From assembly GCF_963662255.1 (NCBI RefSeq), contig NC_085052.1, positions 32,126,654 to 32,190,653 on the forward strand: a stretch of 64,000 nucleotides of DNA. The letters are read 5' to 3'. Positions within the stretch are counted from its first letter, which is position 1. The number at the start of each line of letters is the position of its first letter. The stretch comes from Cinclus cinclus (Eukaryota > Chordata > Aves > Passeriformes > Cinclidae). The position numbers were made by a program, and so were the translations under genes. The notes beneath the pieces are model-generated. The model ran no database searches and was not told the DNA's origin. It was given only the letters and a program-made list of their open reading frames with translations. Of this stretch, positions 29,258 to 42,826 are shown in pieces.

Positions 29258-29409
29258 ATCACCCCTGGCAGCAAGGCAGCACAGTCACAGATGAACCAGG
29301 GGGACCTTGTCGTGGCCATTGATGGAGTCAATACTGACAGCATGACCCACCTGGAGGCCCAGAACAAGATCAAATCAGCCAGCCACAACCTGAGCCTCAC
29401 TCTTCAGAA
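29258..29409 (+). CDS. LDB3: LDB3 exon: second half of the PDZ domain
   Basis: This 152-nt internal exon encodes the C-terminal two-thirds of an N-terminal PDZ domain of LDB3/ZASP/Cypher, which anchors the protein to the C-terminus of alpha-actinin at the Z-disc. The translation begins [11 protein letters not shown], runs through [16 protein letters not shown] and [12 protein letters not shown], and ends LSLTLQ plus two bases of Lys. It is nearly identical to the human LDB3 PDZ as I remember it and clearly closer to it than to PDLIM5. A pyrimidine-rich acceptor ending CACACAG precedes position 29258. The donor is AA|GTATGT, so the exon enters in phase 0 and leaves in phase 2. The Lys codon is completed by the first base of the exon at 42751, which confirms the join. 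The N-terminal part of the PDZ, with the PWGF binding loop, is on an exon not found here. Confidence 0.95.
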
Positions 29410-32400
29410 GTATGTTGGTACAACTTAAACTCTTTGCACTCCTAAGGGCAACCTATGAAACTTGTAACTGAAGGTTGCAAGTGTTTTATCCCTTTCTGCT
29501 AGATTTATTTGGAGTTCTTATGCACAGATATGAGATGAAAAGTCAAAATCTGCTCTGATTCTTGTAGAAGTCAGTATGGATTCCTATAGAAATCACATTG
29601 TTATGTTGAGTGTATCTGTGTGGGATTTAGCCTATTGAATACAGCTGTAATATCATATCCATTCAAGCTGCTGTAAAATTAATCCAACAGTGATGTTCCT
29701 TTTGGTTATTCTCAGTTGGGCAACACAGTTTAGTTTGGCTAATTTATTAACAGCTGTTCTAGAGACAACAAACAGAACGAGTGTTATGCGTGCATGGGAG
29801 GAACCTCTTGAGAATTTATGCTAATGGTCTGGCACCTGTGAGTTTGAAAATGTGCTCTGCATCTGACTGAATAGGAAAGGTGTAGCCCAAGTGCAGGAAA
29901 GGGAGGCAGTAGAACGGGGAGAGAGCAGATTTTATCATAGAGATGTGATAAAAGCTGCCTTGTCATTAAGAAAGCATTTAATAGCTCTTTTAACTTCTGC
30001 TGGTTAATATTGCTTCCAAGGAAACTTGTTCTCAAATTAGATAACCTTGCACAGAGGATTTATGTAATAAATGCATTAATATTTAAAGCTCCATAATTAT
30101 AGAAAGAGAAGTAGCTGCTAATTTTATTGCATTATGAAGAAGATAATTTTTGTACAGGGTAGGCAAAGAAAAGTACAGAAAGCAGACTTTAGAGTGGAAG
30201 TAAAATTTCTGAGAATATACCAAAGAATCTCATACATGAATGTGCCATAGAGATAACCAATATCGGGAACAGACTAATAGCTAAAGAATAAGGACTTTAG
30301 ATGAAGTTTCCAAGACAGGACAGGATACTATAAAGCAAAATATGTGGCCGATTTTCCCCCATGACTTTGTCTTTGAGTGCTCCAGATAGAGTAGAAAATC
30401 CCTACCTTGATGCATGTAGTTGAATTCTCATCCTATCACCCACTCCAGCTTCTTATTTTCTTCACTCTGAGTGATAGTGTTGTTAGAAATATGTGTGATA
30501 TCTTTTTTTACAAAGGTTTAGATTGTTCTGAATATTTTTTTTATTTGAAAGTTAAGAAAAATTGTTTCTGATTGTTTTAGAATGTCTGTCTGCTTTTCTG
30601 TTGAACCTTTGTGGTTTTGCATTGAGAAAAACATTTCTTATTGTCCTTTGGGTTATTGCACATTTATTATTAATTTTCCTGCATTCTGAACCTGAAAAGT
30701 TCTCCAGTGTCTGCTTCTATGGCCTGGCATAAATGGTTTAAAACTACAAACCAACAGCTCTTCTTACTCAGAGAAGAAGGATTTTCAAATTCATGACTAA
30801 CAAATCCAGGTCATCCTAATACGTATCACAGAGACAAGTCACTTAAAACAGTAATTTTGATCAAGTGTTGCCAGGGATATTTGATTTGAGTAATCATTAT
30901 GCTTTTATTTGCTGACCTCTAAATTATGACACTGGCAATTCTAGTGGCACATCATTAAAAAGAAGTAGAAGTGCCTTTATTAATTGCTTTCACCTCTATT
31001 TGCTGTTTCTTCTATTTTTTTTTAAGGCAGGTCCTGTCTCTTGGTTCCAAAACAGTAATATATAATTCAGGTACTCAAGTTGTATAGCTAAAGAACAATG
31101 AAAGAAAGCAGTAATGGAGTGTTCCACAGGCTGAAAAAAGTTTGCATAGATAATAGATGTAGATGAACTACCACCCATTTTGAAAAGAAGGAAAATGACA
31201 TAAAGTGAAATGAAATACTAGTAAACATAAATAGATCATAAAAAAGCATTTTTTAGCAAATGAAAACTTCCTCAGAACATCTTTGCTCTGAACTTACACA
31301 ATTAATGGACTCTTCTCTTCTACTGCTTTATGGTGTGAGCTATTAGTTAGCCTTGGTGACCCATTCAGCCTCCTTGAGAAGACTGAAAAGGTTGAAAAGA
31401 CTGAAAAATATTTTTTTTTTTAATTAGATGACATGGGGCTGTTCAAAAAAGTCATGCTCAGAGGCATTAAGCTGGCTTTGGTTTGCACAGTTCTGAATTT
31501 ATAGAAACTAAACCCTAGCAGCAAATTATATTGGCCAACTAATGTATGTACAGAACCCTATTAAAGATCCAATGTCTTGAACAAAAGGAAGTTATATTAA
31601 TCTTGCTTTAAAAAAAATTCATTGGACACAAATGGGTTAATTTACCTAAGGACAAAATGACTGTCAGTTCAGTCACCTGCCCAAAATTTACAATGCAATA
31701 CCCTTTTTTCAGCAGAAAATTTTACAAGTATTGGGCTGGTGAAAAGAATAAGAGTTAACATGAAAAGAAGGTAGCTGTGACAAGAGATAGCAACTTTCAA
31801 CCAAATTAGAACAAGACAGAAGAGAGGCAAAATCTCCTGGGACATGGTTACCAGGAAAATGACTGTGTTAAGAGATCACTTTGCCTTTTTTTAGATGTGG
31901 CTTCCAGCAATGAAACTGGAGCCAAGTGTTCCACTACTATGGAAAAACAGGCTTAGTTGCCATAAAGAGCACAGAGATGGAAGTGCTCACTTATCCTATT
32001 TGTATAAAAGTTTGGAAACATTGGAAATCCTTTCCAGTGGAAAAGGCACATATGTGCGTTAGGAGATTGCGGTGATAAGAAAACTTAAGCTCAAAATTGT
32101 GATGATATTGGACATGTATGTGGAGTACTCACATGGCTCAACAGAATGTTTCAAGGTCATGGAATGCCTTACCAGGCGATCTGTGGCTTGGTTTCGCTGT
32201 TGCAGTGCTGGAAGTAGAGCTGATCTTCCTTGTTTAATCTGTAAAGCCATGGAAGAAGCAGTGGAATGTGAAATATCAACGTAAATGCTCTGAGATAGAA
32301 AGCTTTTTATTTTTCTAATGGTTCTTGGCTCTCAAGAGTGATGATCGTGGCCATGAAGGTTTCATGAGCATTGTTTATAACCTGAGAGTTAAGACAGTGT

Positions 32401-34341
32401 TTGCTGCTACTCACTTTTATTATAACACTTTGTTCCCTGTGGGCTTTTTTCAGGGTGGGGAATGGGTTATTATTTTAATTTGGCTGTCAAGAAAAGCTGT
32501 AAATGGTGTCAGCACTTGTGCAGGACATCAAACTGCAAGGCATCAATCATAGAAAAAAAGGAAGTATTAAGAGCCCCCATTCATACTTGCCTGCCTGAAC
32601 AGTAGGTTTCTGTGACTTCCTATATTAATTATTTTTAATTAAAGTAGCACCTGCACTGTTTAAAGCACTCTAACATAGATCTTCCAGGAATGTTCAGTGC
32701 TGGCCTGAGTGGAGTTCTCCATGTTTCAGCCATGGGTTCAGAAACTGTGGATGCCAAGTGTTATCTGACAACTTCCTTCCTTAAACTCCCTCTTCAATTT
32801 GTTCATATCACTTCATCCATGCTATGTTTTCACATAAACCGACAAAATTAGACTGGAAGTCTCGTCATCTATGCCAGAGGTTCCATCAGGCAGCCAGAAC
32901 TTGTTAGTGGCTTGAGCTGCATCATCCGGCTGCCTGTTTCTCTAAACCCTGCAGCGTGCCTCCCTTTGCTGCTTCTGGGAAGCTAAAAGATGCAGATGGG
33001 CAAGTGTCAGGAAGTTGAAGTATATTTGGACTGTGCCTGGAGAAAGGGACCCCTGTTACCCAGTGATGTGGGAATACCTGGGATCATCCAGACTAGCACT
33101 GCTTCCCTAATTTAGAGGACAACGTGCATCTGGGAAGTGAATTCTCTTTTGCTGAACAAGAGCAGGAGTGAGAGGAGTAGGAAAGAAGTGTCTTTGGCAC
33201 TGTGCAGCATTACTCAGCAGAACTCCCATTAGGCATTCAGGCAAACCAGACCGATATTCTAAAGAGTTACATTCCTCTGTAGATACAGTTTCTTCCTTAG
33301 AAACCTGCATTGTTCTAGGTGTACTGAGGGGGGATTGGTGCTGGTTCTGCTGGACCGTGTTTTGGAAGGCTGTGATCATACTCTATAATGGCCTGGGTTG
33401 GGGTGGAAAAAGAGATTGCTTTGCTTTTAGTCTTTTTGTGACCTCCTGGAGTTCAGTTCTCAGTCATTTTTCAGTATCAGTTTCTAATCAGTTACTTGAG
33501 CTACACAGCTGCCCACAGACATTTAAATTCTAGGCCAAAGTTCATCTTTAACTGTCTGTCCCACAAATATTAGGCCATAAACCTTGGGTTGTGCAGTATT
33601 CAGTTCACAGTGAAAAGCAAAATGCATGCAAAGTCTATTTTTATTCCGTACAAATGGGTTTCTTTTTGAAACGCACAGTAAATGCAAAAAGAGAGCAGCA
33701 TATTTGTCAACATGTTTCACTGGAGCATCCACAACATTCATTTGATCTTAACTCAAGTAATATGATCAGCCTCCTTGGAAAGGATTCACCAAATGTACTG
33801 GCTTAGTTTTGGAAAGTGCTGTAACATGAGTGTGCCTCATTCTGCTGGCACAAACATTCCTGTGTCACTCTAAGGCTCCGCTTTGGCGTCACTCTGTGCT
33901 GCTGGAGAGGAGCAGAGAAGGTGGAGACTTCTGTGCCTGGTGCACATTGACAAAACTTCCCCCTCCCAGGGCATGCCAGTGCCTTTGCTTCCAGACAATC
34001 ACAATTGGTTGTCTTTTGCTGGAAAATCATGAGCTAAATAATTCTTTTCTTTACTGAAGGGAAAGTGTCAGAGGCGAGGCTATGAGAGACTTATGGTAAA
34101 TATTTAATAGCTTTCCTTTTTTGTGCAGCACCAAAAGTTGGCTGATCCTACAGTATTTATTTCAGGCCTACTATAAATAAAGCATGTGGTGACAGCAAAC
34201 TGCAAGGAGGGGGAACTCAGTGGTTATTGTAAACTGCTTTCTTTTGTCTGATGCTGGGTGTAGTAATCAATTCTGTGCGTGTTTTAGGTCTGCTGATGGG
34301 CACATTTAAATCAGAAGCAGAATAGGGCTGTGTTTATACTC

Positions 34342-34383
34342 AGAAGAATTAAAAGATGGTATAGAAGAATTAAAAGATGGTAT
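34342..34383. repeat. Exact 21-bp tandem duplication
   Basis: Two identical adjacent copies of a 21-nt unit beginning AGAAGAATTAAAAG occur at 34342-34362 and 34363-34383. The absence of any difference between the copies suggests a recent slippage or duplication event. Confidence 0.95.
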
Positions 34384-35108
34384 CTGTCCGACTTTGGGGT
34401 AAATTGGAACTACATATACAATACTGATGAAAGCAGGGTCTGAACAAGTGGGACTATTCAAAATATAAAGCAGATTAGTAGAAGAAAAAAACACAGATGG
34501 TGGATATGACATGCCATACTAGTTCGTTTATTTTGATTGGACATGTCTCTAGAACTTGTAAGAGTCATCTGCCACCAATAGCCAAGGTTTTTTTCCTTCC
34601 TACTGGTGGTTTTGTATACTTGTACCATTAAAGACACATCCCACTGCTGGGTAAAGGAAGCTCCACTGTATTACTGAGAGAGTTGGTCTTCCCTCTCTGT
34701 GTGAAATAGAGGTGACTGCCATTTTGTGCCCAGTTGTCTGTGTATGCAGGTATGAGAGGACAGTAGGACTTGTTTGCAGACATCAGGCTGTCATTTGGAC
34801 AGGACTGTGAGCTACTTTCTCTGTAGTTAACATTTAATGCTGGTGAAATTAATGAGCATCTATTTCCATGGAAAATGAAATAAAGTATCAGTGTCAGTCA
34901 CTGCAATAAATACAAATATATTCCTTACATGAGCAGTTTAATTGGGTGGATTGCTGTTTACACTCACTGTGTAAAGTGTCCTTGTTAGTTTTAGAAAAGA
35001 GCCTGGAAACTGTGGATATATGCCAAGGCTTTAAAGGGCAGTGAAGTTTTCATTGCAACAAGATTCTGCTTAGGGATTAGAACTGTTCTCAGAGCGCACA
35101 TCACTTCT

Positions 35109-35132
35109 CCCCGCCCCCCCCTCCCCCCCCCC
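35109..35132. repeat. C-rich homopolymer tract
   Basis: This 24-nt stretch is almost entirely C, with single G and T interruptions. The complementary strand has three G runs, two of them at least eight long, so a G-quadruplex is possible on the minus strand. Such tracts often vary in length and are error-prone in sequencing. Confidence 0.9.
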
Positions 35133-35865
35133 AATACCAGCTTAGAGGTGAGATTTAAATTCTTTGTTTTATGTGAGAAATATTTTCTGGATTCCCTAAA
35201 GGTAATTTCCATGTGAATTCTTTCACATATTATATTTTACTCACCTTGGCAAGATCAAGATGGGTACCAGGGGCCCATCTCAGTGGAGTCAGTGGGCTCA
35301 CACAGCTTAGCAAATATACATGGCAGTTGTATTCTTTCAGACAAATGGTTCCTGTCTGTTTTCTGCAAGGAGGAAGTAGATATGTTAGCCCAAATGTTAC
35401 AATAGACAGCAAGGTCACAGTCTGTTCAGGCTGGGACCTTTTGTTATTAACTCTGATTAGCTTAAACAAAGTCATGGAAAAAGGTAAATTGCATGCTTAA
35501 AGCTAATTGGAATGGATGACAAAGTATTTTTTAGAAGTGGAATGAGGAATTTTTCAATCAGGTAAAACACGGAGGTGACTAGTAAAACTTTGCTAGATCA
35601 GTCTTATAAATGCTCATTGTGCCTGTGAGATTTTTGGTTTCCTTTGGATCCCTTTTACTATGGTGTTTCTTGCCCACCAATGCCTATAAAAGCTGTCTGC
35701 CTTAATTTTTTTTTCTCCCACAAACTTTTAATTACTGGCAACTCATTGTTTGTTGCAGTGGTACACCAAGGTCTGTTTAGGCTGGCTGTTGGGCACTACT
35801 GGAGTTGGGCAGCTCTTGGTGGCTGTGCTGTCCCTGGCAGGTGGCTGCTGAAGCACATCAGTGCT

Positions 35866-35926
35866 GAGCACTGGGCACAGGCTGGCCCAGGGATGTTACT
35901 GCATCCACGTAATGACAATCTCAAAC
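35866..35926 (+). mobile_element. Possible degraded CR1 LINE fragment
   Basis: The stretch GAGCACTGGGCACAGGCTGG followed by CCCAGGGA resembles the CR1 3' region, which in birds carries a CACTGG..ACAGGCTGCCCAGGGAGGTGG-like segment. The surrounding 35.78-35.92 kb is also GC-richer than the intron around it. Similarity beyond about 30 nt is weak, so this could be an old fragment or chance. Confidence 0.35.
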
Positions 35927-38774
35927 AGCCCTGAAATACCTCAGAGGGAGACAAATTCTTCTGACAAGTCCTGGCTAATTTTATCCGCTTAGTCTTAAGA
36001 CATAGAATTATGTTTTTAGTCAAAGTCTCTGACACAGATCTTAAGGGAAAGTTCACATAAGTGTTTTAACTTGGAAACAGAAAGTGCAGACCTAAATGGG
36101 GTAGACTGTAGTTAAAGTCTGATTATCCATGTTCTTTAATTTTTCTCTCCCATATATGTTCATTAGAAGTGCTCTAAAAGCCATAAGGCACTGTAAGGTC
36201 CACATCCCAATGAAGAGGAGTTACAGGAAAATTAATTAAGTAAATACACTTCATTAATAACTTCAGGAAACTAATGTAGTCAGGATGCTTGAAGTATATT
36301 GAGTTAGCCTTTTGCTTTTAGAAAATGTTCAGTGGTAAGTGGAAAACCAGACTTTTTCTGTGTAGGGTTAGAAATCTCTTTGGATTTGGACAACACTTGA
36401 ACTCCTCTGAGTGAACGGAAGGCAGTTACAATGCCTGATGTTATTATTTTCAGAGTCATCATATCTTTGAATTTTGGATGTGATTTCCTGAATCTGGAGC
36501 TGGCTGTTTAGGGCAATTCCCTACATCAGTCTCCATTGCTGCTTTGAAATCTGCACCTGAATGCCTTTCGCCCATAAGGAAGCTGCTAAGAAGCCAAGAG
36601 TTGCAGGACTGCAGGAAAACCCTGATGATACTGGAATGGGGGTAGTCATATTCTCAGGTGCACTGTTTACATGGGAGGTGAAGAATAAGCAGATGAAATA
36701 ATTTTGGTTCACTTCAGATATTTTTCAACTAAAGAACTTACTTAATATTTGATGCTAAATTCTTCAAAACTGTTATTTATTATGTTTACTGGGGAGAGTT
36801 GCATCACATCTTAAGACCAGGGTATGATAGGCTACATCCAAGAACTGAATCCCTATTCAGTGCATCTTCTGCTCTTTATTAATTATTATTTTGTTTTAGG
36901 TACTAGATCATTTCATAACACAAACATTTTTTCAGATGATGTTAAATGAACAAATCTTTTTATTATTTATATGTTTACCTTAAGTAGATTTTTAGCATCT
37001 CTCAGTTGTTATAATCAATCTAATAATTAAATCATTAATAATAAATAATTATGCCAAACTTTAGGTTCCAGGTGAGTTTCTATATCTGAAATTTTTATGC
37101 CATTAAGCCTTGATTGCTCTCTGATAAATCTGATTTCATTTCAGCCTCTTGTTTTTCATTCTGAACTGACATTGGCTATAACTAGGCAATGCAAATTCTG
37201 CAATTAACCAATTTATTACTGGAGAGAGTACAGGCTTCCTATTTATAATCAATACCAATGTAGGTATTTCTGACTATTTCAAGAGTATTGTGGGTTTGGA
37301 TGCTCTGGGCTGCACATAAATTTGATATAAATTAATTCATTTCTTTAACAGCATTAATGGCAATACACATCTACATACAAATTCAACCCATGACAGCATA
37401 AACAAGTTTTGTAACACAATTAAATTTCCTTTGTAGGAACCCACATTTTTATGGCTTACCCAAGCTTTCAATAGTGATATGTAGAGGAATTTTTTCTGGA
37501 AAAGTTTTAAAAACAGTTCAAAGACCAGAAGAAGGAGCCAGAGAACTAACCTACCTGAGTAAAGGTGTCCATGCTCCTTGGAGGTGAAGTGTGGAGCTTG
37601 CTGTGTGTATTTGGGTGAGTGCCAGGCATGTGCTCAGCATTCATACTTGGTACTACTCTGTGGATAACTGTTACCCCCAGGGCAGAGCTGCAGGGATACT
37701 GAATATCCTCCCTGTTTGCCCATACAAGCTGCTGGGATGCAGGAATCTTAGGGTCAGTACCAAGTCAGTTAAGAGCAGATGGAGGCATTGACAGCCAGTG
37801 GCTCCATTCAGGAGGGAACAAGCTGGAGGGCACAATGTGGGGCAGTTCAGGAAAGGAGGGATTTTCCACAGCAGCAGAGGAGTTGGGGGGTTGCTACAGG
37901 GACTGTGCAGATGCCAGAGAAGTAGAAAGGGTCAAAGAGAGATCAGGAGAGCCTTGGAAAAAATCTCATGTTTTCACATACTGGCTTCAGTTTACTTTCT
38001 TTCCTCCCTTTCACAAAAACCTCCAAGGCTTCTTCATTTTCACTTTCCCTTTGTATTCCTTAATGTTTGTGGTTGCCTGACTCAGATTCTTCTAAGGGAA
38101 AATAGGTATTATGTACTTCCAAACAGCTTTTTCATTGGATAGCTGCTCCCTTTTGGGCTGATGCCCTCTATGCCTAACAAGCTTTTGTCCTTGAGTTGCT
38201 GTGGCATGAACAGTAGGTCTGGAAAGTGTAATTGCCCAACTTGCAATCTTAGTGCAGCATAATGCAGAGAAATAATTAACGAATCAGTCATCCAACCAAA
38301 TGCTAATATTTGCATTTGCCATTGATATATAGAGAGCAGAAGTGCTAGTGGAAGTATTTTTCAATTTTATTATAGGCACAGATGATACCCTAAAAGAGGT
38401 CTGATCCTAGGACCAGAGTGATCGCAGTTGTATTTGAAGTACTGTGAAATGTTCAGGGCTTTGTCTTTGTGATTCTCATTGGAGTCACTAAGAGTACTTG
38501 ATGATGTCCCAGACAGGGCATAGAAAATTGCACTACAGTATTATGGGACTCGAGATTTTCTGTGCAAGACTTAGAAACAAGCAGCAGCTTCTGCTTGGCT
38601 GCCTAAAGCATTCATTAGCTGAAGATTCAACTGGCACATTAATATCTTAGCACTTATTAAATGGACGCCTCATATGGATAACCATGAGTAATACTTCATC
38701 TTTTTATGTCTCTCCCTGATGCTCCCATCATCATCACCAACAAATTTTCAGGAATATTAATGCATCAAAACATA

Positions 38775-38809
38775 CATATTTATATATATATGTATATATG
38801 TATATGTAT
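38775..38809. repeat. AT-rich simple repeat (TA/TATG)
   Basis: An imperfect alternating TA tract passes into TGTATA units. It is simple-sequence DNA. Confidence 0.85.
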
Positions 38810-41800
38810 CTCAGAAGCCCTATTCTACATGTTTCGTTTTGCATCCTGTTCTGTGCTCACCTGCTCCACTCCAGAATATCTCTATTTCAGTTAGGTGATG
38901 GCTAAAGCATGTAAAATGTTTTCTAAGCATTTCTAACTCTAATCTAATCTGTTTTATTACCTTTCCATGCACTTGACGCCTTTTCATTTTCTAATAATTG
39001 AAATACTAGGATACAATTTCTGAGATATTCAAGAAGTTGTAAATAAGTGCTCACGTGTCATGAAATGACAAATGAAAAAGCATATTGTGAAAAAGCAATG
39101 TTGATTTTAGTTGTCCTGAGAATTAGAAAAGATAGACACTGACTGGTGAAGATGTGAAATAGAAAAAAGCCCCATGAAGATGAAAAAGAGCTGTTATCTC
39201 TTAGATCATGTCACCTCTTTGCAAGTACAATATTGTGTTCCCCTGAGGACTCAATTTAAGATGATAGTGCATCACAGAACTCCTTTGCAGCCTTTTCTTA
39301 GGCAGGCAGTAGACTTATGCAACAGTTACACTCCTTAGTGCAGTTGACTTATAATAAACCTTTGTTGTGAGTACAAAAATACCAGGATTGAAGTCAAGTG
39401 CTCTTCAATTAAAGGTCTGTTTAGGTGGGAACAAGTAGAAATTCTTGCAGTCTTTTGAGCAGTGCTATCAAAATTGAGCTGCTTTGCAAAACTGCATCCA
39501 TCTTGGTTTTGACCCTCATTAAAAAACAGAGCCATTTTTCCATACTGAGGAAGAGAAGAGGTGCATCTGTGTAAAGGAGAAGAGTTTTTAAAAATACCAG
39601 AATTATGTATTTGGTTATCATTAGAACTGTTCGAAGTTTTAATTGTGAAATGAAGTTTTTGTTTCTATCTTTAACTTGGAAAATGTAGAAGAAAATGTCT
39701 AATAGTTGATATCAAATTAAATGCCTAAGAAAAAGAACCTTGATGAAAAATTTCAACATCAAATCTAAAATTATCACATCATCTGTGAGATTTGGGCTTT
39801 CATCCTTCTCATAGCCCTACTGAGCAGGTACATCTTCAAGTGTTTGGAATAAAATAATTTTGCAATCAGTGGATTGAAATGTAAACCTGGACACATATGT
39901 GCTGCCATCACCATCATCACTTGAAAAGCAAACTTCTGTTGCTGCAGGATTTGATCCATCTAGCAAGAGGGAGAGGAAAAGAACAATGTTCAGAACTTGC
40001 AGCTGTTTTTTCCTGGAGGAGTAATGACTCTTATGTAAATAATCACTTTATTCTTCAAGTGCATACAGTTTCATTCCACAAATTGATTTCACCTCTTCTG
40101 CCCTTTTCTCTAGCAAGCCTCATTATTCTGTTTTTAAATATCAAAGCTATAAAAATTCGAGTCAGAGCTGTGTAGAAACATTGTTTTCAAGTAACATCTT
40201 GAAATCTCCAAGTTGGTGTCAAATACAAATCTCGGCCAACACAAGATGTGTTTTATTGCTAATGTGGAAGAAATGCAGCTTTTTAGCATCCATCTCCTGT
40301 GGGCAGATAATGAGAGAGGAAAAACTAAACATACAATAAGCATTAGAAGTGATGGAATAGTCTGGTAAATAAATTCCTTTGCTGCAATAAAACTGTTTTG
40401 CAGTTAAGCGTCAAACATGCAGTTGTGGTTGTTTGCTACACCTCTGTATGTGGCAAACCACATTTAAAGTTCTGAGAAGCTCTGGCACTAAAATTCGTCA
40501 TCAGTGAGCAGAGCAGGGCCACACTTAACATGGTGTTCTCAGGTCTACCAGTGTCACCTCACAGAAATTACTGGGTGTACTCAGAAACTGCAGTAATGAA
40601 AGAGGAGCAGAATCATCCCCTAAATCTTTGTGTGTTCATAAACTGTCACTGTCAGTTTTCAGCTACCCTGCTTTATGAGCTGCAGTTTATTTTTTTTCTC
40701 TTTTTTGCTGTCTTTCATGATGCATGTGCATGTCTCATAAATATGATTTATCGTTTCTCTTTTTAAGCTAAAATGGTTGGAGGAAGAGTATAGCATTCAT
40801 TCCTGAGGGAAGCTAATGTGCCTGAGGAAAGTTTGTTTTAGGTGGTTAGTGAGTGGCTCTTGTTCTTACAGCTTGAAGGTATCTATTGCTCAGATAATTG
40901 TATTTTGGGAGTATATTGTGATATATTCCAGCTGTGAGTATGAATTACAATTTACTAGCCCGTTGTTTCAGGAATACTTTGTCAGGGAATTTCACAGGTT
41001 AATTACACATTATTTGAGAAAATGACAGTTTTCATTGTTTCCTCAGACTGCGTTCATTTTCACAGTACCTGGTTGTAAGGTAGGCATCTATTACATCAGC
41101 TTTGTTTTCAGCTCTCAAAGCAGCAAAATTTCCATACCTTCTCTAACTGGAAATCTTCCAGTTCCTGTAAAGATTACTCCTCTTTCCTAGGTGGTCTTTT
41201 TCTGTGTGTTCACTACTGCTTAAGGAGAAAATGTTGCGTGGCAGCTAAAGTTAAACCCAGAGCTCAGTGTGAAGCTGGGTATTCATGCAGGGATTGCCAC
41301 TGGGGAGGAGCCCTGTTCCTGCTGAGCTGAGCTTTCCCTCTGATAGAAGCCCCTGGTAAGTATTACAGAGGAAAGTGCAACACAGCCCTCAGTAAGGAAA
41401 TAATGAGCCTAACACAGAAGGTCTTTTAAGCTGTGCCATGAAAAATGAGTCTGTATGTTTGCTTATTATGCCTAGTCTAAAGCAGCTCTTGGGGGTTTTT
41501 GTTGTTAAGTGCAACTGTTTGATCCTTTCTTGTACTCTGCTCCTCTCATGGTCACAATATCTTGTAACAATGAATTTCAGCTCAGGTTAATCAAGTTCTC
41601 TAGAAGAAGTTGTTTGCCTTTATCAATTTTATATATGTTGTCTTTTCAATTTCACTCAATATCCACAAGAGTAGTTTTATTTCCCTTTTACTACCATTCA
41701 TTATTTTTTAAGCCTCTGCAATGTCTCCCCTTCTTCATCTTCTGACTAAAGCAAACAATTCCAAATGTCTTAGCTGCTTCTACTTGATTTGTAAGCTTAT

Positions 41801-42750
41801 AAGTATTTTTATTTCATTTTTGTACCTGTCCTAATTTTGAAATGTGCTTTTTAAAGATTAGAATTTGATGCATAATCCTGATCTGTAGGTTGGAAATGGG
41901 ATATTACTTGTATAATTCTGATTCTTTTGATGCTTGGTTTTCATTTCCTTTTTTCTGGTGATCCCATATTTACTGGAAGAATTTCAGGGAAACCTTCACC
42001 ACTAGGCAGATTCTCACAATACCTCCCACAACTACATCTTCACAACTACCTGAGCATCCTAGAAGTACTTCAGATAACATTTGCCACTGTGCTTTCTTTG
42101 TTATTCCAACAAAAGAGCCATCTGTATGTTTTTAGAGCATTTTAGTGGGGTTTATTTTGGGCTTTTTATATGATCAAGGACATATATTTGTCAAATACAG
42201 GTGAAAGACAGGCACCTGGAGTGGCTAATTCAGTAGCATTCTACTCATTGTGAAACTGAAATGGAGCCCGTGTTTCTTCCTGAAGAGAGGTTTAAGTAAT
42301 TGCAGTTATAGTTGTACAGTTTAAGCTATTAAAGAATAATCTTCAGTGCTGAGGCATCTCAAGATAACTCCTCTAAAGTTTAGCCTCTGCATTTTAAAAC
42401 ACTTTTAAGTCTCACTTTCCAGAGTGCTACCAAACAGGAATTTATCTAGTTGTGGCTGACTTCCATCTCTGAAAATGTAGTTTGTCACAAGTACTGGAAA
42501 ACAGATGATCTCCAAAGTTAGAGGTTGCTTGCATAACTGTTGGATTTTCATCATTCAGAGAAACTTTCTCAACCTAATTTTTTCTCATCTGTTTATACAT
42601 GAGGATGTAGAAAAAACCTGATGACTGACAGAAAAAGTCTAGGCTATGCTTAACTTTCATTCATGATGTATCAGCTTTTTTGGCATGAAATTAGGGTTGA
42701 AAAATAGGAGTGTAGATTACACACGTAATTGCTTTCTTTTTTATCCCCAG

Positions 42751-42826
42751 GTCTAAACGTCCAGTGCCAGTTTCAACCACAGCTCCCAGAATTGACTCTC
42801 CTAGGGCTGTAATTCCCCATCAGAAG
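42751..42826 (+). CDS. LDB3: LDB3 exon: linker after the PDZ domain
   Basis: This 76-nt exon completes the split Lys codon and then encodes 25 residues, beginning SKRPVPVSTTAP and ending AVIPHQK. The SKRP..STTAP and VIPHQK ends match the human LDB3 linker as I remember it, while the middle (RIDSPR) differs. The acceptor is TTATCCCCAG before 42751 and the donor is CAGAAG|GTAAGT, so it enters in phase 2 and leaves in phase 0. It is the last constant exon before the alternative ZM cassettes: both the 407-nt exon and the 23-nt microexon accept phase 0. The peptide is a flexible Pro/Ser/Thr-rich connector with no domain of its own. Confidence 0.93.

Larger units (their letters stand above)
29410..42750 (+). 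other. LDB3: LDB3 intron between the PDZ exon and the linker exon
   Basis: This 13.3-kb intron has donor GTATGT and acceptor TTATCCCCAG. Both strands carry only short open frames without recognisable family motifs. The visible content is a 21-bp direct duplication, a C-homopolymer tract, a possible degraded CR1 piece and an AT dinucleotide-like tract, each listed separately. The AT-rich stretch near 36.9-37.35 kb, dense in ATTA and TTAAT motifs, could be a conserved non-coding element, but that needs an alignment. Confidence 0.85.

Noticed and set aside
29113..29322. Open frame overlapping the PDZ exon in another frame
   Set aside because: It is out of frame with the conserved PDZ translation and spans the acceptor site.
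33168..33533. 121-codon plus-strand open frame in the first LDB3 intron, overlapped by a minus-strand frame
   Set aside because: No domain, no splice-site logic, and composition like the surrounding intron.
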